A stretch of 64,000 nucleotides of DNA, taken from assembly GCA_004570955.1 (NCBI GenBank), contig SPPL01000001.1, positions 186,001 through 250,000 on the forward strand, given 5' to 3'. A program made the position numbers and the translations under genes. The stretch is from Jeotgalicoccus nanhaiensis. Its GTDB lineage: Bacteria > Bacillota > Bacilli > Staphylococcales > Salinicoccaceae. The notes beneath the pieces are model-generated. The model saw only the letters and a list, made by a program, of their open reading frames with translations. It made no database searches and was not told the DNA's origin. Below are positions 1 to 9,008 of the stretch, piece after piece. Every line of letters starts with the position of its first letter. The first letter of the stretch is position 1.

Positions 1-1085
1 ATATAGAGCAGTGCCGGATGGTGCTCGTGTATTTTTGTCCACCGCTTAGTAAATTTAACGATAAAGTACACAGCAGCGATACCGAGTCCGTACATTCCGA
101 AGAATACCATTAAGTCAAAGAAGTAATGGATAATCAGCGGCGGATGTTCATCTTCCGGTATATCATTCAACCCTGTCACTTCAGTATCGAATGAATTTCC
201 TGCGAGGAAGCTGAGTACCCATGGAATACGCAGTTCATATTTAACCTCCTGCGTCTCCTCATCTAAAATACCAAACAGTACTAAATCTGCATTTTCTTCT
301 GTTTCAAAGTGCCATTCAAAAGCCGCAAGTTTTTCAGGCTGATGTTCGTGCAGGAATTTCGCTGTTAAATCTCCTGCCAGCAGTGTCAATACTGCCATAA
401 TTATTCCGATTGACATCATCACTTTTAAGCCTTTTTTGTGATATGTTTTATCTTCTTTATGTGATGATCTGAGCAGCTTCACGGCACTGATTGTCGCCAT
501 AAGGAAAGCAATCGTCATATATGCCGTAACGACAACGTGGAATACTCTGACCCATGACGAAGGATTGAACATTGCGGCAATCGGATCGATATTTAAAAGT
601 TCTCCGCCTTCAAAGTCAAATCCTGCCGGTGTATTCATAAATGAGTTCACCGTCGTAATAAAAACCGCCGACAAAGTCGAACCGATAACAATCGGTATAT
701 TTAACAGCCAGTGATACCAGGGATTTTTAAAACGATCCCATGTATATAAAAATATTCCGAGGAATATTGCTTCAAAGAAAAACGCAAAGGTCTCCATAAA
801 CAGCGGCAATGCTATAATTTGACCGCCGAGTCTCATAAAGTCCGGCCATATCAATGACAGCTGCAGTCCGATTATGGTTCCGGTTACCACACCTACTGCA
901 ACGGTGACCGTATAACCTTTTGCGATACGCCGTGCCATCGTTAAGTACTGCGCATCTTTCTTCCTCAGCCCTAAAAATTCAAGAACCATAAACACTATTG
1001 GAACACCGACCCCGATAGTGGCGAAAATTATATGAAAGCCTAAAGTCATACCGGTTAAAACGCGTCCAATTAATACCTCATCCAT
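1..1085 (-). CDS. cydA: Cytochrome bd ubiquinol oxidase subunit I, 3' end cut by window
   Basis: This is the quinol-oxidising, haem-bearing subunit of cytochrome bd oxidase, a membrane terminal oxidase. The first 361 codons are present and the frame runs off the left edge, so cydB should lie outside. The N-terminus (RVLTGMTLGFHIIFATIGVG) carries the conserved early histidine, here H18, that ligates a haem in CydA. The family stretch around FMETFAFFFEAIFLGIFLY follows, then several more membrane segments. The ATG has a GGGGTGA ribosome site 6-7 bases upstream. In S. aureus cydAB also follows ptsHI, so the position supports the name. The C-terminal part with the later haem ligand cannot be checked here. 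Confidence 0.93.
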   Translation of the reverse strand, partial: MDEVLIGRVLTGMTLGFHIIFATIGVGVPIVFMVLEFLGLRKKDAQYLTMARRIAKGYTVTVAVGVVTGTIIGLQLSLIWPDFMRLGGQIIALPLFMETFAFFFEAIFLGIFLYTWDRFKNPWYHWLLNIPIVIGSTLSAVFITTVNSFMNTPAGFDFEGGELLNIDPIAAMFNPSSWVRVFHVVVTAYMTIAFLMATISAVKLLRSSHKEDKTYHKKGLKVMMSIGIIMAVLTLLAGDLTAKFLHEHQPEKLAAFEWHFETEENADLVLFGILDEETQEVKYELRIPWVLSFLAGNSFDTEVTGLNDIPEDEHPPLIIHYFFDLMVFFGMYGLGIAAVYFIVKFTKRWTKIHEHHPALLY

Positions 1086-1206
1086 TTGTAATCACCCCAT
1101 ATTCATACCTATTATTATAACTGTTTTACCGCTTTCTATTAAATACTTAGGTTTAAAATTTAGTGACATATTTGTGAATTAATTAACATACTTTGATTTA
1201 TAAAAT

Positions 1207-2505
1207 TTAAACTGCGCGATTATGGGGTATTTTTACTCTGCTGTGGAAGTATAAGCCGATAATTACCATCACGAGTAGGCTCGTTATCGCAATACGCGAT
1301 GCTGCGGTGCCGAAATCGCTCAATACCAGAGTGATTGTACCGTAAATAAACGGTCCGGCGATGGCGCTCATTTTCGCACTGAACGCAAATAAACCGAAGA
1401 ACTGTCCTTCTTTGCCTTCCGGTGACAGCTCGATAATAATAGTTCTTGAAACTACCCAGACAGATCCCATCGCTATACCGAATAAACTGGCGGCAATCCA
1501 AAATGTCCACATCGGAAGCGGCAGTGCCGCAATAATAATAGCAGCAGCAAGAAGCAGTCCAATGATGCTGAATGTAGGTTTGGAGCCATATTTTTGATTG
1601 ATAAACCCAAAGACCAGAGCTCCCGCAATACTGAATAAGGTTGCGACCATAAAAACGATTAAAAAAGCACTTGCTTCAAAGCCGACGACAGTTGTTGCAT
1701 ACGGCTGCATCATTGCGATTGCTGTTGCAAGAGCATCATTAATAAAAAAGTAAGCAATCATAAAAAAGAAAATCGAAGGATATTTTTTGGCCTCTTTAAA
1801 AGTATAATAAATATCTTTATATCCTTTTAAAAATGGCTGCTTCATTTTTATCTTCTGCACAGGGTCTTTATTAATGAAGAATAAGGGTAGTGCAAAAAGC
1901 AGAAATAAAATACCGCTCAGCCAGAAGGCATTATGAATACTGCTGTCTCCAACGATAATTAAAACGGAGAATATACCGAATAAAGTGCCTAAATATCCGA
2001 GAGCCACCCCGAATCCGGAAATCAGCGGCACTTCTTTTTTACTGCCGAGCGATGACAGCATGCCGTCGTAAAATACATTACCTGAACTGTAAGTAAATTT
2101 AGCAAATACAAACAGCAGTATCGTTAAAAATAAACCGTTCGGAATACCGAATACAGTGCCGGTATTCATACCGCCGAAAAGCCCCATGAGTACAGACGCT
2201 CCGACTGTCAGCAGTGTAAATATAATAATATATTTTTTACGTTTCCCTGATCTGTCCATCAATACTCCGAATAAAGGAGAAAATAAAATAAGAAACAGAG
2301 CGCTGGCAGCATTGGCATAGGCAATTACTGTTGATGATATTTGCTCAAGCCGCGCATCTGTTCCGATTATTTCGGTTATATACTGAGGGAAAAACAAGGT
2401 AACTATATTGGCAGAGAAAATCGTATTGGCAAAATCGAATAAGGCCCATGCAAGGATAGGCAGTGATAAAAATAAGACGGCCGGTCTGCGGCTTTGTCGC
2501 TGCAT
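1207..2505 (-). CDS. MFS transporter, UMF1 family
   Basis: A 432-residue integral membrane protein with about 12 hydrophobic segments. The N-terminal WALFDFANTIFSANIV (residues about 20-35) is the hallmark of the UMF1 (unknown major facilitator 1, Atg22-like) family. The MFS signature DRSGKRKKY follows the second to third helices. The substrate of bacterial UMF1 proteins is not established, and nothing here indicates one. The ATG is preceded by AAGGGAAG. The gene lies between ptsI and cydA, but a strong terminator separates it from ptsI, so it is probably transcribed on its own. Confidence 0.85.
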   Translation of the reverse strand: MQRQSRRPAVLFLSLPILAWALFDFANTIFSANIVTLFFPQYITEIIGTDARLEQISSTVIAYANAASALFLILFSPLFGVLMDRSGKRKKYIIIFTLLTVGASVLMGLFGGMNTGTVFGIPNGLFLTILLFVFAKFTYSSGNVFYDGMLSSLGSKKEVPLISGFGVALGYLGTLFGIFSVLIIVGDSSIHNAFWLSGILFLLFALPLFFINKDPVQKIKMKQPFLKGYKDIYYTFKEAKKYPSIFFFMIAYFFINDALATAIAMMQPYATTVVGFEASAFLIVFMVATLFSIAGALVFGFINQKYGSKPTFSIIGLLLAAAIIIAALPLPMWTFWIAASLFGIAMGSVWVVSRTIIIELSPEGKEGQFFGLFAFSAKMSAIAGPFIYGTITLVLSDFGTAASRIAITSLLVMVIIGLYFHSRVKIPHNRAV

Positions 2506-2530
2506 ATATTAACTTCCCTTCACTTTTTGT

Positions 2531-2562
2531 AAAAAAAGACATGTAGAATCCTTCTACATGTC
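2531..2562 (-). terminator. Rho-independent terminator of ptsHI
   Basis: An 11-bp perfect stem (GACATGTAGAA on either side of a 3-base loop) is followed on the minus strand by seven T. It lies 25 bases after the ptsI stop and ends the ptsHI unit. Confidence 0.85.
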
Positions 2563-2586
2563 CAGTGTACTATACAATATTTAAGA

Positions 2587-4311
2587 TTAAGTTAAGTTTA
2601 AATGTTCTTCAATTAAATACAGAACGTCTTCTGCACTGTCGCACGACAGTACACTTTCACTCAGCTGTTCCATATCAGTTTTTTTAATTTCAGAAATATA
2701 TTCACGGATTCCGAGAATTTTTTTCGGGCTGACTGACAGTTCATCAATACCGAATCCTGTCAGGAGCGCGATAGATTTATGATCGCATGCCATTTCACCG
2801 CATATGCCCACCCATTTATTATTATTCCGGCCGCTGTCGATGACTTTTTTAATTAGTCCGAGCACGCTCGGATGATAAGTCTGATATAAATCACTCACTT
2901 GTTCATTCAAACGGTCTGCAGCCATCGTATACTGAATTAAATCATTTGATCCGATGCTGAAAAAGTCAACATGCTTCGCAAGCTGATCACTGATCATTGC
3001 AGCAGAAGGTGTTTCCACCATAATACCTGCTGCAATTTCATTCAGCTCTTTGCCGATTTCAGCTTCATATTTTTCTTTTTCTTCTATCAGCAGCGCTTTT
3101 GCTCTATTAAACTCGTCGATTGTAGTGACCATCGGAAACATTACTTTCAAATTCCCATGTTCGCTTGCACGTACGAGTGCGCGCAGCTGTGTTTTAAAAA
3201 TTTCTTCATTTTTTAACAGAAAACGGATGGACCGTTCACCTAAGAATGGATTGCTTTCTTTAGGCAGATTTAAATAAGACAATTCTTTATCTCCGCCAAT
3301 ATCAAGTGTCCGAATAATTACCGGCTTATCATCCATATCCGAAAGTACAGCCTTATACGCTTCGAACTGCTCTTCTTCAGACGGCAGATTCATTCTGTTC
3401 ATATAAAGAAATTCCGTGCGGTAAAGACCGATGCCCTCTGCATCGTTGCTGCTGACATCGTTAAGATCTTCCGGTCCTTTAATATTCGCATACAAGCTGA
3501 TATTAATACCATCGAGCGTTTTTGTTTCCTTACCGATAAAATCTTTTAATTTTTCTTCCCGTTCTTCCTGCGCTTTCAGCTTTTCACTGTATGCCGCCAT
3601 TTCAACCTCTGTCGGCGAAAGTACGATATCCCCGGTGAAACCGTCGATGATAATATCATCTCCGTGAGTCACTTTAGATAAAATATCCGGTATACCTGAA
3701 ATCGCCGGGATATTCAAACTGCGGGCAATAATAGCCGAGTGGCTGGTCATCCCGCCTGTTGCTGTAATGATACCTTTAATATACTTACTGTCTAATTGTG
3801 CTGAAGCAGATGGTGTTAATTCATCTGCAACAACTACTACAGGTTCGTCCACGCGCGTTAAATCCGTCAGCTGCACACCTTGTACATTTGCTATTAAACG
3901 CATACAAATATCTTTAACATCCAGTGCCCGTGCTTTCATATACTCCGAATCGAGTGATTCGAATTTTGTAATATACACTTCACCGGCCAGCTGAATCGCT
4001 TTTTCAGCATTGTTAAGGTTATTGATGCTGTTAATAATCTGCTCATTAAAACCCGGGTCATCCAGCATCATAATATGCGCATCGAAAATTGCGGCGCTGT
4101 CCTCATCGAGGTGCTCATCGACATTTTCCCGAAGTTTGCGCAGCTGGATATGAGCTGCCTGAATACTTTCCTTGTATGCTGATATTTCTTCTTCAATTTG
4201 ACCAGCATCGATTTCTCTGTTCGAGGCTTCGATATCTGCTCTTTCGGAAATAAATATGCTTCCAAAGCCGATTCCTTCACTCAATTTTAAACCTGCAATA
4301 ATTTCTGGCAT
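2587..4311 (-). CDS. ptsI: PTS enzyme I (phosphoenolpyruvate-protein phosphotransferase)
   Basis: Cytoplasmic enzyme I transfers phosphate from PEP to HPr and feeds all PTS sugar permeases. Its 574 residues match the usual length. The active-site histidine is H191 in GGMTSHSAIIARS. The PEP-binding barrel shows GIGLYRTEFLYM (around residue 290), the signature GSNDLIQYTMAADR (around 455), and the catalytic-lid cysteine in GICGEMACD (around 500). The start ATG shares one base with the ptsH stop (TAATG), so the two genes are translationally coupled as in other Firmicutes. Confidence 0.97.
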   Translation of the reverse strand: MPEIIAGLKLSEGIGFGSIFISERADIEASNREIDAGQIEEEISAYKESIQAAHIQLRKLRENVDEHLDEDSAAIFDAHIMMLDDPGFNEQIINSINNLNNAEKAIQLAGEVYITKFESLDSEYMKARALDVKDICMRLIANVQGVQLTDLTRVDEPVVVVADELTPSASAQLDSKYIKGIITATGGMTSHSAIIARSLNIPAISGIPDILSKVTHGDDIIIDGFTGDIVLSPTEVEMAAYSEKLKAQEEREEKLKDFIGKETKTLDGINISLYANIKGPEDLNDVSSNDAEGIGLYRTEFLYMNRMNLPSEEEQFEAYKAVLSDMDDKPVIIRTLDIGGDKELSYLNLPKESNPFLGERSIRFLLKNEEIFKTQLRALVRASEHGNLKVMFPMVTTIDEFNRAKALLIEEKEKYEAEIGKELNEIAAGIMVETPSAAMISDQLAKHVDFFSIGSNDLIQYTMAADRLNEQVSDLYQTYHPSVLGLIKKVIDSGRNNNKWVGICGEMACDHKSIALLTGFGIDELSVSPKKILGIREYISEIKKTDMEQLSESVLSCDSAEDVLYLIEEHLNLT

Positions 4312-4577
4312 TATTCAGTCAGTCCTTCGCTAGATAAAGTTTCGGAAATTGCTTCAATTGCTTCTTCCTCGTCTTTGCCGTCCGCGTAAATGGTTACTTC
4401 AGCACCTTTCCCTACTCCTAATGACATTACACCCATAATTGATTTTAGATTTACTTTTTTGCTGTTATATTCGAGCTCGATATCCGACTCGAACTTTGTT
4501 GCCGTCTGCACAAGTATTGTTGCCGGGCGTGCATGAATACCCGTTTCGTCTATAATTAGAAATGACTTTGTTTCCAT
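4311..4577 (-). CDS. ptsH: HPr phosphocarrier protein
   Basis: HPr is the small cytoplasmic phosphocarrier between enzyme I and the sugar-specific EIIA domains. At 88 residues it has the standard length. H15 in GIHARPA is the PEP-dependent phosphorylation site. S46 in [11 protein letters not shown] is the HPr kinase site used in Firmicutes for CcpA-mediated catabolite repression, so both metabolic and regulatory roles look intact. The AAAGGAGAAAAC ribosome site is strong, as expected for an abundant protein. It is first in the ptsHI operon. Confidence 0.97.
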   Translation of the reverse strand: METKSFLIIDETGIHARPATILVQTATKFESDIELEYNSKKVNLKSIMGVMSLGVGKGAEVTIYADGKDEEEAIEAISETLSSEGLTE

Positions 4578-4634
4578 TATGTTTTCTCCTTTAAGTGTGG
4601 ATTTCTCAATGATTACACTTATTTTACACCACTT

Positions 4635-5111
4635 TTAGGATTCATGCACAGAACTGTCTATATTTTTAGATCTTAAATACTCTACGCATTTATCAATGTG
4701 GTCATAGCCAAGCTTTTTCATCAGAAAATAACTGATTAATGCTGTTGAACCCTGAGTCACCAGAGGTACTACTCCGAAGCGTCCCTCTGCTTTTTTGTTT
4801 TTCTTGCCTATCTTATTCACTGCGTAACCGATAGTTTTCCGTGCGACAAATTCCCCGCCGGCACTGGAAATCATTACAGCAGCTCTTGTTTTCATATCAT
4901 CGGTGTATTTCGATACTTCATCATGTGTAATACCGAATATATCTTCAATGTCACCGGTAATTTCATTCATTAATTTCATGTCTGTACCAATGTCGAGAAG
5001 CGGTATAGGCAAAGCTGCCGCTAACGCAGATTTCCCTGCTTTTGATTTCACCAGCTCACGGGCTTCTTTTTCCCGCTCATCAATTTGTGTATTGGTTAAT
5101 GGTCCGGTCAT
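4635..5111 (-). CDS. Uncharacterised DUF697-like protein
   Basis: A 158-residue protein whose N-terminal half has an amphipathic, proline-containing stretch (ALAAALPIPLLDIGTDMKL) typical of DUF697/YcjF-type membrane-associated domains. A basic segment (IGKKNKKAEGRFG) and a short hydrophobic helix (TALISYFLMKKLGY) follow. I do not recognise a function. Ribosome site GGAG lies 9 bases before the ATG. It lies between hutG and ptsH on the same strand, and I see no clear terminator on either side, so it may be cotranscribed. Confidence 0.6.
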   Translation of the reverse strand: MTGPLTNTQIDEREKEARELVKSKAGKSALAAALPIPLLDIGTDMKLMNEITGDIEDIFGITHDEVSKYTDDMKTRAAVMISSAGGEFVARKTIGYAVNKIGKKNKKAEGRFGVVPLVTQGSTALISYFLMKKLGYDHIDKCVEYLRSKNIDSSVHES

Positions 5112-5176
5112 AGTTAAATACTCCTTTATTTATAAAGTTATATTATATGCTATACCCGTTTTTAAATTTTTCGAAC

Positions 5177-6070
5177 TTAAAATGATGCCCGAGCCGATAA
5201 AAATTTGTGGATGATGCTCGCAGCCATCGCACTTGTCTGATCATTAATATCGAGCGGCGGCGATACTTCGGACACATCAAAACTTTTAAGATTTGGAAGA
5301 GTTGCGAACCTGCCTATCAGTTTATGAATTTCCGAAGGAGTATAACCGTTCGGGCTCGGCGCACTCACACCAGGAGCGGCCGCCTGCTGCAGCGAATCCA
5401 TACATAAGGTCATCAGCACAGCATCGTATTTCTCCAGCTGTTCAGCTACTTTATCAGCAGCATCCGTTTCTCTGACTTCATCGATTGTATAATATTGGAC
5501 GCCGAATTTATCAGCTGTGTCGTACAATGTTTTTGTATTTCCTTGCGGCTGCAGGCCGAGACAATAGTAATCCGCTTCCTGATCCTCAGATAAGATTTGG
5601 TGGAACATCGTTCCGGATGAAGGTCTCTCGTCACGGAGATCCAAGTGCGCATCAAAGTTTACAATGGCAAGGCTGCCGCTGAATGCCTGTCTCGCCCCTA
5701 AATAATGACCGTAAAATGTTTCATGCCCTCCTCCGATAATAATCGGAAAACTGTTATTTTTGTAAACGTTGTAAACAGCATCACCCAAATCTTTCTGAGA
5801 TTGCTCCAAATCTTCCGTACCGATGATTGTTCCGAAGTCGTACAAGTCGTCCGTGAATGCATAGGGCCCCATTTTCTCGCGGACTTTAAACGGCCCTTCT
5901 GCTGCACCGGCCGTGCCTTTATTGCGTTTTACACCTTCGTCCGAACTGAAGCCTGTAATCACCGGTACATCCGATTCTCCGTTATAATCTTTAATAACCT
6001 GATGAATTCTCTCGTGAACAGCTGCGTCATCCGTACGGCCGCTGTAATTATATTTTTCTATCCGGCTCAT
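5177..6070 (-). CDS. hutG: Formimidoylglutamase (ureohydrolase/arginase family)
   Basis: A 297-residue ureohydrolase. The metal-site motifs GGGHETFYGHY (around residue 115) and NFDAHLDLR (around 142) are intact. The segment CMDSLQQAAAPGVSAPSPNG (around 222) has the APGVSAP loop characteristic of formimidoylglutamase (N-formimidoyl-L-glutamate to glutamate and formamide, the last step of histidine catabolism) rather than arginase. In that segment the first Asp of the usual DxD is Cys. No hutU, hutI or hutH lies nearby. The start overlaps the end of the upstream membrane-protein gene by 23 bases, so the two are coupled. Confidence 0.8.
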   Translation of the reverse strand: MSRIEKYNYSGRTDDAAVHERIHQVIKDYNGESDVPVITGFSSDEGVKRNKGTAGAAEGPFKVREKMGPYAFTDDLYDFGTIIGTEDLEQSQKDLGDAVYNVYKNNSFPIIIGGGHETFYGHYLGARQAFSGSLAIVNFDAHLDLRDERPSSGTMFHQILSEDQEADYYCLGLQPQGNTKTLYDTADKFGVQYYTIDEVRETDAADKVAEQLEKYDAVLMTLCMDSLQQAAAPGVSAPSPNGYTPSEIHKLIGRFATLPNLKSFDVSEVSPPLDINDQTSAMAASIIHKFLSARASF

Positions 6071-7307
6071 TTTTATCGTCCCCTTTGAATTCCTTAAATA
6101 TACTGATGAGTAAAAGCGGTGTCAGCAGTAATACGAGTAATACATTGAATGGTAAAATAAACAATGACAGCTCGACATCTTTAAAAAGTGTGATATACAG
6201 ACTGACGGTCACATTCAGCCAAAGTATGAAAATGACGATCATCTGTCTGTGATAGTATCGTTTTTTTACCAGATTCATAATCGTGAACACTAAATATAAA
6301 ACTGCAAGCACCAGAGTAATAAACAAATTAACCCATTCGTAAATCGTCTGCATCTGATTCAATTTGAAGTATCCTTCGACGAATACACCGTTGCGGTTAT
6401 TAAATTCTAAAAAGACGAAGATCAGCACGATAATCCCAAAGATTATTTCTAAATAGTTGACTTTAAACCAGGAAGGCAGATCCGTTTCAAAAAATTCTTT
6501 CAGCTTATCCAGAATTTTGTTGCGGAAATCATACAGCTTCTGTGAAAATCCTAAATATTTATCGGGCGCAAAGTTTTTTTTGCTGCTTTTCTTTTTATTC
6601 AAACGCGACAGTTTTGCAGGCTGGCCATCTGCCGGTTTTTTCAGCAGGTTGTTCGCCTTCAGCAGGAAAACGCCGACCCACAGTGCCATGAACGATGATA
6701 TCCAGACGAGTGCAAAAAATAAATTAATCGACAGCACATCTGTCGGCGATATTGTTGACTCTATATTTGAATACACTGCATTCTGTGTAAAGAAATATGC
6801 AATACCGTAGAACAGCAGAATAATCATATAATGTTCTTTTCGGTGGTCCGGGTTTAAGTACTCATTAAATACACTGAACAGTAAATGAATAATAAAAGCA
6901 ACTAGAAACAGCAGTGCAAAAAGACCGTAAACTTGTGTCATTAATATAGTCGTAACGACAAACAGTACCAGAGACAGACCGATAAAGAAAAACGTCAGCG
7001 GCACATCGTATTTAGTAGTAGTGTTAATCCACGAACCAACTTTAAACATAAACAGACCAAACAAAATAATCAATATGCCTGCAATAATTGGAAATCCTCC
7101 AATCATCATGGACAGCATATTCGATACCTCGACGAAGAAAGCATTAATTAAATCAAAAATTGTTTCTATTTTATCTTCCTCAACAGGTACTTCTTCATTT
7201 TTAATCTGACCGGTGTTAAACAAAATAAAAAGACCTAATACAATAAAAAATACACCGAGTATAAAACTTATAATCACTTCACTGCGATTTCTGAACTTAC
7301 TTATCAT
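6048..7307 (-). CDS. Polytopic membrane protein, AuxA-like by position
   Basis: A 419-residue protein with about ten membrane segments. A charged cytoplasmic linker (KLSRLNKKKSSKKNFAPDKY, around 232-251) divides an N-terminal five- or six-helix half from a C-terminal four-helix half. I recognise no catalytic motif. Its place, between purD and ptsHI, is that of S. aureus auxA (SAUSA300_0980 as I recall), an auxiliary factor for lipoteichoic acid stability, and its length and topology fit. Homology was not tested, so the symbol is withheld. GAGGTGACAGG precedes the ATG. It overlaps hutG by 23 bases. Confidence 0.6.
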   Translation of the reverse strand: MISKFRNRSEVIISFILGVFFIVLGLFILFNTGQIKNEEVPVEEDKIETIFDLINAFFVEVSNMLSMMIGGFPIIAGILIILFGLFMFKVGSWINTTTKYDVPLTFFFIGLSLVLFVVTTILMTQVYGLFALLFLVAFIIHLLFSVFNEYLNPDHRKEHYMIILLFYGIAYFFTQNAVYSNIESTISPTDVLSINLFFALVWISSFMALWVGVFLLKANNLLKKPADGQPAKLSRLNKKKSSKKNFAPDKYLGFSQKLYDFRNKILDKLKEFFETDLPSWFKVNYLEIIFGIIVLIFVFLEFNNRNGVFVEGYFKLNQMQTIYEWVNLFITLVLAVLYLVFTIMNLVKKRYYHRQMIVIFILWLNVTVSLYITLFKDVELSLFILPFNVLLVLLLTPLLLISIFKEFKGDDKNEPDRKI

Positions 7308-7531
7308 CCTGTCACCTCAATCGTTTCTATTATATAAAATTCAACTATAAAAATCATTCTCCAGCATATTTATGTTTATATTTAATTTTTTCGGCTATAT
7401 AGCTTAATAACAGATAATAATTATAATATTGATATCAGCTAAAAAATTTCGAATAATATACTTAGTTTTTCACGCGCATAATCGCACATGATAAGGAATA
7501 ATTATATCATTTAATTGTTTTTTACTCATGC

Positions 7532-7562
7532 AAAAGAGGTCGGCATTCAGCCGACCTCTTTT
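7532..7562 (-). terminator. Terminator of purD
   Basis: An 11-bp perfect GC-rich stem (AAGAGGTCGGC, loop of five) lies immediately after the purD stop codon and runs into TTTTG on the minus strand. Confidence 0.8.
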
Positions 7563-8837
7563 TTATTTTGATAACAGCGCACGGTGTGCAATATCCGTCC
7601 TGTAAAATATTTCTTTCTTATCGAATTGTATTTCTTCGACGCTGCTGTAGGCTGCTTTCAGAGCTTCTTCAATCGTCTTGCCGGTTCCTGTTACGAGCAT
7701 AATCCGGCCGCCTGAAGAAATGTAGTCACCTTCTTCGGTCTGCGCCAGCCCGCTGATAAAACTCCGATCCATTATTTCATCTGTAAATGCAATTCCAATA
7801 CCCCGCTTATACTCATAAGGATAACCTTCTGTCGCAAGCATCACACCGACAGTGTAACCGTCTTTCCAGTCAATGCTGAGCGGTTCTTTCCTCTGCACTT
7901 TTTCAAGGATGCATGCAAAATCGCTGTCTATCATAGAAAGCAGCACCTGGGCTTCAGGGTCGCCGAATCTCGCATTATATTCAAGTACCTTAACACCTTT
8001 ATCTGTAAGCATGGCACCGAGATACAGCACTCCGAAATAGCTGAGCCCCTCTTTAACCATCGCCTCTGCTGTCGGTTTTATAATTTTTTCAATGGCTTCC
8101 AGCCTGACTGCTTCACTGATATGGGTGACAGGTGCATAAGCTCCCATGCCGCCGGTATTCGGACCCTTATTTTTGCCGAATGCACTTTTATGATCCTGGG
8201 CAATCACTTCAAATGTGTGCGTATAATCTTCATTAACCATGACCATTAATGAAAATTCCTCACCTTGTAAATATTCTTCAATCAGCAGCGGCTCCAGCAT
8301 ATCACCTTCATCAGACAGCACTGCGAGTTGCTCCAGCGCTTTTAAACCCTCTTCTGTGCTTTCTATAATGACGACTCCTTTGCCTTCCGACAAACCGTCT
8401 TTTTTTATGACATACGGCGGTACTGCCGATTCTATATATTTTTTTGCTTCGTCGTAACTTTCAAACACTTTGAAATCGGCTGTAGGAATATTATATTTTT
8501 TAAGCAGATTTTTCGTAAAAGATTTACTTGTTTCCATACGGGCTTCTTTTTTACGCGGTCCGAAAACAGTAAGGCCGTATTCATCAATTAAAAAATCCGC
8601 CAGGCCGAGTGATAATGGACCGGCATCCCCTATGACGACCCAGTCGACCTGTTTCTCAATACAAATTCCCGCAATCGCATCAAAATCCTCTTCATCGACG
8701 CGGTACATTACTTCGCATATTTCCCGCATGCCTGCGTTTCCCGGTATGGCATAAATATTATTAACACTTTTTGAATTTGCCAACATCTTGACAATGGCAT
8801 GCTCCCTGCCACCCTTGCCAATTACTGCAACGTTCAT
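7563..8837 (-). CDS. purD: Phosphoribosylamine-glycine ligase (GAR synthetase)
   Basis: PurD catalyses the second step of de novo purine synthesis: phosphoribosylamine, glycine and ATP give glycinamide ribonucleotide. The 424 residues have the N-terminal GKGGREHAIV motif and the ATP-grasp core (PYVIKKDGLSEGKGVVI, around 140). The PurD signature RFGDPEAQV is near 290. AAGGGGAATAATT precedes the ATG. Normally the last gene of the pur operon, here it stands alone and divergent from folD. I saw no PurR box or purine riboswitch in the 171-bp space between them. Confidence 0.96.
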   Translation of the reverse strand: MNVAVIGKGGREHAIVKMLANSKSVNNIYAIPGNAGMREICEVMYRVDEEDFDAIAGICIEKQVDWVVIGDAGPLSLGLADFLIDEYGLTVFGPRKKEARMETSKSFTKNLLKKYNIPTADFKVFESYDEAKKYIESAVPPYVIKKDGLSEGKGVVIIESTEEGLKALEQLAVLSDEGDMLEPLLIEEYLQGEEFSLMVMVNEDYTHTFEVIAQDHKSAFGKNKGPNTGGMGAYAPVTHISEAVRLEAIEKIIKPTAEAMVKEGLSYFGVLYLGAMLTDKGVKVLEYNARFGDPEAQVLLSMIDSDFACILEKVQRKEPLSIDWKDGYTVGVMLATEGYPYEYKRGIGIAFTDEIMDRSFISGLAQTEEGDYISSGGRIMLVTGTGKTIEEALKAAYSSVEEIQFDKKEIFYRTDIAHRALLSK

Positions 8838-9008
8838 AATTATTCCCCTTTCATACTGTTACACTTATGTAATATGAACTTAACATCAGTATAACTTAAA
8901 TAGATAAACACTACTAATTTCTTGGGACGGATATCAGATTATATCTATAGCTTTTTCTTATGATTTTCGAGATAATGAAACAGACAAACTTTTAGGGAGG
9001 AATTTTTT

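Noticed and set aside
1361-1597. Small protein antisense to the MFS gene
   Set aside because: It has no ribosome site or recognisable motif and is fully covered by the transporter gene.
8838-9008. Purine riboswitch or PurR box between purD and folD
   Set aside because: No purine aptamer loops and no CGAAC-type PurBox pair could be found in this stretch.
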